Below are positions 59,073-64,000 of a stretch of DNA of 64,000 nt, piece after piece; the first letter of the stretch is position 1, and the number at the start of each line of letters is the position of its first letter. The position numbers and the translations under genes were made by a program. The stretch is from DAOSXA01 sp964526835 (lineage in GTDB: Bacteria; Zixibacteria; MSB-5A5; GN15; FEB-12), in contig CAZGMK010000012.1 of the NCBI GenBank assembly GCA_964526835.1, positions 1-64,000 on the forward strand, given 5' to 3'. The notes below the pieces were generated by a model that saw nothing but the letters and a program-made list of their open reading frames with translations, was not told the DNA's origin and did no database searches.

Positions 59073-60523
59073 TATTCGCTCCCCTTTGTGATTATTTCAG
59101 GGTGGGCCTCATCGAGTTGTCTCCAGTCGAACCGTTGTCTGGAGAACGCCGTCGAGAGCACCACAACAAGCATCGACACCGCGGCGCCAATCAGCGATGC
59201 GGTGTACCATCCGAGCTCGAAGTACGCGAACAATCCACATGCCGAACCGATCACCATACCCCACAGTGCTCCCCTGGTATTGGCCTTTTTCCAGAACAGG
59301 CCGGTAGCGATCGGCCAGATAGTTGCGCCTACCATGGGGCCGGCGAAAAACAGAACCGTGGCGAGCGTACCGATTCGCGGCAGACAGATCAGCCAGGCCA
59401 GTAGTCCCAACCCACCGACAATCCACGCCGATGCCCTGCGGAGAGTCTGCTCGGAGGCGCTGGGATTGAGAATCTTCCGGTATATGTCCTCGGTGATCAG
59501 ATCCGAAGTCGCAGCCAGCAGACTGTCAACGCTGGACGCCAGCGACGCGAAGGCTACGATGTAGACGATAATCGCCCCTATCTTGCCCAGCACATTGGCT
59601 GCCACCAGGGGACCGACCATATCGGGGCTGGTTACGTTTATGCCGAGGGCTCCGCTGGTCAGCGCGATGAACCCGGCCGCTATTGGAACCGGCAGCCAGA
59701 AGAACCCGGCCAGCGTATAGGCCTTGCGTCCTATACCCTCGCGCATCGCAAAGGCCCGGCTCCACCAGACGTTGGAGTGGAATATTTCGCCAATGCCGAA
59801 CAGGAGATTGTTGAAGATCGCCATGATCGCCGCCGGCAGCAGGACGTTGATCAGCATTGGCCGCTCTGTCACAAGATGGTTGTATGAGGTCTCAAAATTG
59901 ACGAAGGAGAGTACGCCGACACCGACAATGACGATACCGATCAGGATTATCAGACTCTGTATGTAATCGGTCCCGATGACGGCGAAAAGTCCGCCGAACA
60001 GCGTATAGACTACGCAGACAAACAGGATGGCCGACATGCCGACCACGTAGGGGATCCCGGCCAGGGCGTTGAGCAGTATGCCGCCCGCCATGCCCATGCT
60101 GATCAGCCAGGTGAAGCCGTAGAAGATCGAAATGGCCAGGAAGACATACCAGGTCGTGCGACCATAGCGCAGCCGAATGCAGTCACCGCTGGTGAACCCT
60201 TTCGGCATCAAGGCGCGGATTCGCTTGGCCAGGGGGGCGAACAGCAGCAGCCCAAACGCCGCCGTGGAGTAAGCAATCATTCCCCAGATTCCCAATTCGT
60301 AGGCGAATTGTGGCGCCAGCATCGTTGTGTTCGAGGTTACCCACGTCGCCATGGCTGTGGCGGCGCCGAGGGCCAGCCCGACGTTTCGCCCGGCCAGCAT
60401 GAAACCTTCCACCGACTTGGCCTTGCGCCCCCAGTAAATGCCCAGGGCGATCCAGACAACACTGAGAATGGCCAGGAGGATCCAGCCCCAGGAGGCAGGA
60501 AGGACGGCTGATTGGTGTTCCAT
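59072..60523 (-). CDS. Sodium:solute symporter family transporter
   Basis: A 483-residue member of the SSS family with about 13 membrane helices. Conserved regions: GRKAKSVEGFMLAGRNVGL (helix 1-2), WVTSNTTMLAP with the Na+ region, TDYIQSLIILIGIVIVGVG, GIGEIFHSNVWWSRAFAMRE and FASLASSVDSLLAATSDLI, the last holding the Na2 site serines. ATG 60523 has GGAGG 8 bases upstream and is preferred over the frame opening at 60559. The substrate is not evident; the coupled pyrB and asnB genes suggest an amino acid, nucleobase or related nitrogen compound. Confidence 0.92.
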   Translation of the reverse strand: MEHQSAVLPASWGWILLAILSVVWIALGIYWGRKAKSVEGFMLAGRNVGLALGAATAMATWVTSNTTMLAPQFAYELGIWGMIAYSTAAFGLLLFAPLAKRIRALMPKGFTSGDCIRLRYGRTTWYVFLAISIFYGFTWLISMGMAGGILLNALAGIPYVVGMSAILFVCVVYTLFGGLFAVIGTDYIQSLIILIGIVIVGVGVLSFVNFETSYNHLVTERPMLINVLLPAAIMAIFNNLLFGIGEIFHSNVWWSRAFAMREGIGRKAYTLAGFFWLPVPIAAGFIALTSGALGINVTSPDMVGPLVAANVLGKIGAIIVYIVAFASLASSVDSLLAATSDLITEDIYRKILNPSASEQTLRRASAWIVGGLGLLAWLICLPRIGTLATVLFFAGPMVGATIWPIATGLFWKKANTRGALWGMVIGSACGLFAYFELGWYTASLIGAAVSMLVVVLSTAFSRQRFDWRQLDEAHPEIITKGSE

Positions 60524-60524
60524 G

Positions 60525-61070
60525 CTATGGCCTCCTTCCCGAGGATCGGCCGTGCGCATTCCGATCGTTGCGCGTACCGCTCACCACGACAAACACCGTC
60601 AGGGCGAATACCAGCCCGCCGACGGCGAACAGGAACCAGGCCAGCGAGAGCGACTGGTGTTCGACTTCCACCACAATGGGCCGCGACCACTCCGACGTCC
60701 CTCCGGCGCTGTTCTGGAGCCGGACCCGATAGTAGTAGGTCCCCTCCGGCAATCCGGAGATGTAGGTAGCCAAATCAGGTCCGTGATAGTAGGTCCTGGC
60801 GTCGACGAAATCCGGACTGGTCGCCTCCTCAAGTACGAAATCGAATCCGGCCACTATTCCGTCATCTCCGGTCGACTGCCATGTCAGCTTAATGCTTCCC
60901 GACTGGGCGAAGTTAATGGAGTCATTCCCCATGAGAGGGGCCGGAAGCGAATGTTGTGGCGCCATCGCCTCGGGACTAAGGGCCCATGCCGGGCCGACCC
61001 GAATTGCCATCAGAGTCGCCACTGTGAGCATATAGAATACAGCCTTTGCGGGAGCTCTGCATAGAGTCAT
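60525..61070 (-). CDS. FN3-domain protein with signal peptide and C-terminal membrane anchor
   Basis: A 181-residue protein. A signal sequence (residues 10-31, AVFYMLTVATLMAIRVGPAWA) precedes one fibronectin type III domain (about 50-135, with ITL/SGLPEGTYYYRVRLQNSAG). A membrane helix near 142-165 (LAWFLFAVGGLVFALTVFVVV) anchors it, leaving a short basic tail inside. ATG 61070 has GGGAG upstream. It ends 1 base before the symporter start, so it is probably a co-produced partner such as a periplasmic docking protein. I know of no such partner for this symporter family. Confidence 0.75.
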   Translation of the reverse strand: MTLCRAPAKAVFYMLTVATLMAIRVGPAWALSPEAMAPQHSLPAPLMGNDSINFAQSGSIKLTWQSTGDDGIVAGFDFVLEEATSPDFVDARTYYHGPDLATYISGLPEGTYYYRVRLQNSAGGTSEWSRPIVVEVEHQSLSLAWFLFAVGGLVFALTVFVVVSGTRNDRNAHGRSSGRRP

Positions 61071-61086
61071 AGTACTCTCCCGTTGA

Positions 61087-61677
61087 TTACTTGTGGCTGG
61101 ATGGACCAGCCGAACTGGGTGGGGGTTCATCGGTTGCGAGGATGGGCGCCGCCTCGATGCGGTCGGCCTCCATCAACTGTGCTACTTTGGCCAGCGAACG
61201 AGCAATGGTGGCTTGTTCCTGCTCCGGCAGAGACGCCAATCCGTTGGCCAGGTTCTCCTGAAGCACCGAGGGCGCTGCCGCAACCAACGTGCGACCCAAT
61301 TCGGTTGCGGAAACATTGACCACCCTTCGATCTTCGTCGTCTCGGTGGCGCTCAACGAGGCCATGCCTTTCCAGTCGATCGAGAATCCCGACGATTGTGC
61401 TGGCGCTTACATGGACTCGGCGAGCAAGCCCCGTGACCGTCGTGGCCCCACTCTCCGTTAAGGCATTCAGGCAGACGAGCTGAGGCGCTGTTAAGTTACA
61501 CTGTGTCTGTAACTTACGAGAATATATGTCGACCGCTCGTATGATCTGCCGCAGCGACTGAAGAATCTGAAGATCGTAGCGATTGGCCGGCAACACGGGA
61601 GTCTGGCCATCGGCCGATGACGGGCGACCGATTTTACGGGTTTTTTTCAACGATTCTCGGGGGCTTAGCTCACTCAT
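61087..61677 (-). CDS. MarR-family transcription regulator
   Basis: A 196-residue winged-helix repressor. N-terminal 30 residues are basic and disordered-looking. The core (about 35-165) has the dimer helices (LRQIIRAVDIYSRKL), the HTH GLARRVHVSASTIVGILDRL and the wing DDEDRRVVNVSATELG. The C-terminal tail is proline-rich. MarR proteins usually bind small aromatic or acidic ligands. It is the first gene of the run with the FN3 protein, symporter, pyrB and asnB (16 bases separate it from the FN3 gene), so it probably regulates the set. Confidence 0.92.
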   Translation of the reverse strand: MSELSPRESLKKTRKIGRPSSADGQTPVLPANRYDLQILQSLRQIIRAVDIYSRKLQTQCNLTAPQLVCLNALTESGATTVTGLARRVHVSASTIVGILDRLERHGLVERHRDDEDRRVVNVSATELGRTLVAAAPSVLQENLANGLASLPEQEQATIARSLAKVAQLMEADRIEAAPILATDEPPPSSAGPSSHK

Positions 61678-61989
61678 TGCGAGAAATACTTATTTTATTG
61701 TCGTTCATGCAATTGACCATCGATGAATAACTCCGCTGATCTGCCTGCTGTTCCGTTTCACATAAAAAGATTTGAATTGAAAGTATTGTCAAGTGGTTTA
61801 TTCGTTCAATCCGGGCCCCCTCCGGCCGTGCACCGCCTGTGAACCCGCCAACAGGGGGATCGACGTTTCCGTATAAGCTATTAACTGACAAGTGAATCCA
61901 CAAACGCGCCAGGGGCTCCGAATAGGCTTGATTTCTCGGGCTCTTTGACTATGTTCCGGCTCTGATCATGTGAGAACTGGAGGTCTTTG

Positions 61990-62868
61990 ATGCCGAAGGT
62001 CGTTGACAACAAACAGCTGAGCGCACTGATCTGGAAGATGCGAGTGGAAGTACCTCGCCTCGTGGCCAAAGCTAAGGCCGGGCAATTTGTTATCATCCGG
62101 GTCAGTGAAGACGGTGAAAGAGTGCCGATGTCGATAGCTGGGCTGGACAAAGAGAATGGTGTGCTGACAATCATCTACCAGGTGGTGGGCAAGACGTCGG
62201 CCCAGATGACCACAATGCCTGATGGCGGCGAATTGGCCGACTGCGTCGGCCCGCTCGGCGTGCCCTCGCATGTGGAGAACTGGGGAACGGCCTGCGTGGT
62301 CGGCGGGGGAATAGGCATCGCGCCAGTCTTCCCCATTGCTCAGGCCTACAAGGAGGCGGGCAACAAGGTAATCAGCATAATCGGCGCGCGATCGAAAGAC
62401 CTCATCTTCTATGAGGACGAGCACAAATCGGCGGCCGACGAGGTGTATGTTTGCACCGACGACGGCTCCTACGGCCATTATGGCTTCGTATCGGACATCC
62501 TCAAGAAGCTGCTTGATGAGGGCGTTGAGATCGGCATGGTCATGGCCATCGGCCCTGTCCCCATGATGAAAGTAGTGGCGAATCTCACTCGCGACTACGA
62601 AGTCCCGACATGGGTTTCTCTTAACCCTCTCATGATTGACGGCACCGGGATGTGCGGAGGTTGCCGGGTTCAGGTCGGCGACGAGACGAAGTTCGCCTGC
62701 GTCGATGGCCCTGATTTCGATGGTCACAAAGTCGATTTCGACCTGCTTACCATGCGCCTCGGTGCTTATAAGGACCAGGAGCGCAGGGCCATGAAGCGTT
62801 GGCTGGCCGACCCGGGCTGTCGCCTGGCCAAAGAAGTGGCCGAGTTTGCATATCCGGACGAGAAGTAG
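61990..62868 (+). CDS. nfnA: NfnA: FAD/NAD-binding subunit of NADH-dependent ferredoxin:NADP+ oxidoreductase
   Basis: A 292-residue protein of the ferredoxin:NADP reductase superfamily, like PyrK and SudB. The FAD part (1-100) includes VPMSIAGLD, corresponding to the RxxS-type flavin site. The NAD part starts with VVGGGIGIAPVFPIAQAY. The C-terminal [2Fe-2S] site is CGGCRVQVG with a following Cys in KFACVDGP, and the first Cys in GTGMCGGC. ATG 61990 has GGAGGT 7 bases upstream. The next gene is the partner NfnB. The complex links NADH, NADPH and ferredoxin by electron bifurcation. A possible weak -35/-10 pair lies at 61928-61955. Confidence 0.9.
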   Translation: MPKVVDNKQLSALIWKMRVEVPRLVAKAKAGQFVIIRVSEDGERVPMSIAGLDKENGVLTIIYQVVGKTSAQMTTMPDGGELADCVGPLGVPSHVENWGTACVVGGGIGIAPVFPIAQAYKEAGNKVISIIGARSKDLIFYEDEHKSAADEVYVCTDDGSYGHYGFVSDILKKLLDEGVEIGMVMAIGPVPMMKVVANLTRDYEVPTWVSLNPLMIDGTGMCGGCRVQVGDETKFACVDGPDFDGHKVDFDLLTMRLGAYKDQERRAMKRWLADPGCRLAKEVAEFAYPDEK

Positions 62869-62921
62869 TTGCGGTGACATTGAGTGATTAGCGGGCGTCG
62901 CCCCAGCAGATGGAGTTAGAA

Positions 62922-64000
62922 TTGGCTGATAAAGTAGAGAAGAAGTATCGCAGCAAAATCCCACGCGTGTCCATGCCCGAACAGGATCCGGCGGAGCGCA
63001 TAGGGAACTTCCGGGAGGTGCCTCACGGGTTGAGCGCGAAGGCGGCCATTACCGAAGCCCAGCGCTGTCTGGAATGCAAGAAGCAGCCATGCGTCGACGG
63101 CTGTCCCGTGGAAGTCGATATACCGGGCTTCATCGACTTAATCATCAAGGAGGATTACGCTGCCGCCGCGCGCAAGATAAAGGAGACCAACTCGCTGCCG
63201 GCGATTTGCGGGCGCGTATGTCCGCAGGAGGAGCAGTGCGAGGCAGTGTGCATTCTCGGTAAGAAGGGCAAGCCGGTAGCAATCGGTCACCTCGAGCGCT
63301 TCGTGGCGGACTACGAACGAGAGAACAAGTTGACCCGGTTGCCGGAGATCGCCCCCCCGACCGGACGACGTGTCGCTATCGTGGGCTCCGGACCCGCCGG
63401 TCTGACGGTCGCCGGTGACCTGGTCAAGCTGGGCCACGATGTCACCATCTTCGAGGCGCTGCACAAGCCCGGTGGTGTGCTGGTGTACGGTATACCGGAG
63501 TTCCGCCTGCCCAAGTCGATAGTGCAGGCCGAATGCGATTTCCTGGCCGAGATGGGTGTTAAGTTCGAGAATTCGACGGTGATCGGCAAGATGGAGACTA
63601 TCGATGAGCTCATCGATGAACTGGGCTACGATGCGGTCTTCATCGGTACCGGGGCCGGGCTACCCAACTTCATGGGCATCGAGGGCGAAAACCTCATCGG
63701 CATATACTCCGCCAATGAGTACCTGACCCGCTCGAACCTGATGAGGGCTTATGACTTCCCGAACAATGACACGCCCATAATTCACGGCAGGAACGTGGCT
63801 GTTCTCGGGGGCGGCAATACGGCGATGGATTCGGTCCGCACCGCCTTGCGCCTCGGCGCCGAGAGTGGCTACATAGTCTACCGGCGCTCGGAGAAGGAGA
63901 TGCCGGCCCGTATTGAGGAAATACACCATGCCAGGCAAGAGGGAGTGCAGTTTCACCTGCTGACCAATCCAGTCAGGTTCCTCGGTGACGAGGAAGGTAA
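62922..64000 (+). CDS. nfnB: NfnB/GltA-type glutamate-synthase-small-subunit-like oxidoreductase (runs off the window)
   Basis: The first 359 codons of NfnB. The N-terminal region has paired [4Fe-4S] motifs CLECKKQPCVDGCPVEVDIP and CGRVCPQEEQCEAVC, an FAD site VAIVGSGPAGLTVAGDL (near 148), GGVLVYGIPEFRLP and an NADP site VAVLGGGNTAMDSVRTALR. It continues past position 64000. I start at TTG 62922, which has GGAG 6 bases upstream and yields an ADKVEKK start; ATG 62910, in frame, lacks a ribosome site. Together with NfnA it forms the bifurcating NADH-dependent reduced ferredoxin:NADP+ oxidoreductase. The fused GltD part of the protein at 4549 is its relative. Confidence 0.9.
   Translation, partial: MADKVEKKYRSKIPRVSMPEQDPAERIGNFREVPHGLSAKAAITEAQRCLECKKQPCVDGCPVEVDIPGFIDLIIKEDYAAAARKIKETNSLPAICGRVCPQEEQCEAVCILGKKGKPVAIGHLERFVADYERENKLTRLPEIAPPTGRRVAIVGSGPAGLTVAGDLVKLGHDVTIFEALHKPGGVLVYGIPEFRLPKSIVQAECDFLAEMGVKFENSTVIGKMETIDELIDELGYDAVFIGTGAGLPNFMGIEGENLIGIYSANEYLTRSNLMRAYDFPNNDTPIIHGRNVAVLGGGNTAMDSVRTALRLGAESGYIVYRRSEKEMPARIEEIHHARQEGVQFHLLTNPVRFLGDEEG

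Noticed and set aside
61764..61792. TTGACA on the minus strand as the MarR gene promoter
   Set aside because: The -35 box is perfect but no acceptable -10 box lies 16-18 bases away.

Overview
The window (about 58-60% GC by eye, dense genes on both strands) looks like a chromosomal piece of an uncultured bacterium of the FCB superphylum. The best guess is candidate phylum Zixibacteria or a close relative. The main reason is the paired dockerin-like C-terminus with 'GPDIADLVYLV.(Y/F)MF' cores in two secreted proteins (20187-21479 and 32828-36418). A gingipain-type protease carrying thrombospondin type 3 repeats fits the same group. The metabolic gene set (Hmc-like membrane complex, Nfn, MinD-ferredoxin ATPases, sigma54 activators) recalls anaerobic, sulfate-reducer-like energy metabolism. 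The taxonomic call is an inference.

Layout. 151-3076: hemerythrin protein and a quinol-type nitric oxide reductase broken by one in-frame TGA. 3278-10127: a promoter with a Rex-like operator drives a redox operon: small ORF, NuoE-like, NuoF/GltD fusion, NuoG/HoxU-like and an FMN-type glutamate-synthase-like protein, closed by a strong terminator. 10232-15439 (minus): envelope stress group hsp20, htrA-like protease, MscS channel and cation/proton antiporter, with a sigma54-like promoter candidate. 16012-19309: response regulator, ECF-type sigma factor and B12-type radical SAM protein. 19444-21479 (minus): RRM RNA-binding protein and a secreted dockerin-like protein. 21796-24553: an isolated phage portal plus terminase pair. 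24560-27695 (minus): an unrecognised Rossmann-like protein and a TPR-glycosyltransferase-methyltransferase fusion. 27973-28046: initiator tRNA. 28502-36418 (minus): penicillin acylase family protein, YD-repeat-like lipoprotein and gingipain-like protease.

36903-53186 is the most striking part. A PAS-sigma54 activator is followed by a NifX/NifB-type protein, a four-gene Hmc-like transmembrane electron-transfer complex (HdrD-like, NarI-like, ferredoxin, NrfD fused to six hemes c), a two-component block (three stand-alone receivers and one PAS-PAS kinase) and a second PAS-sigma54 activator. After a clear -24/-12 promoter comes an orange-protein-like (ORP) operon with three more NifX/NifB domain proteins, a Gly-rich DUF5320-type protein, two MinD ATPases with inserted ferredoxins and a radical SAM enzyme. 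All four PAS domains in this locus share a three-cysteine motif, which suggests common redox or metal sensing.

53435-61677 (minus): a MshEN/receiver/DUF4388 protein, then a tightly coupled set: MarR regulator, FN3 membrane protein, sodium:solute symporter, a 40-residue accessory membrane peptide, aspartate transcarbamoylase and asparagine synthetase. 61990-64000: NfnA and the start of NfnB, which runs off the window. NfnAB, the NuoF/GltD operon and the Hmc-like complex together suggest a cell that balances NADH, NADPH, ferredoxin and quinone/thiol pools, with NO detoxification alongside.
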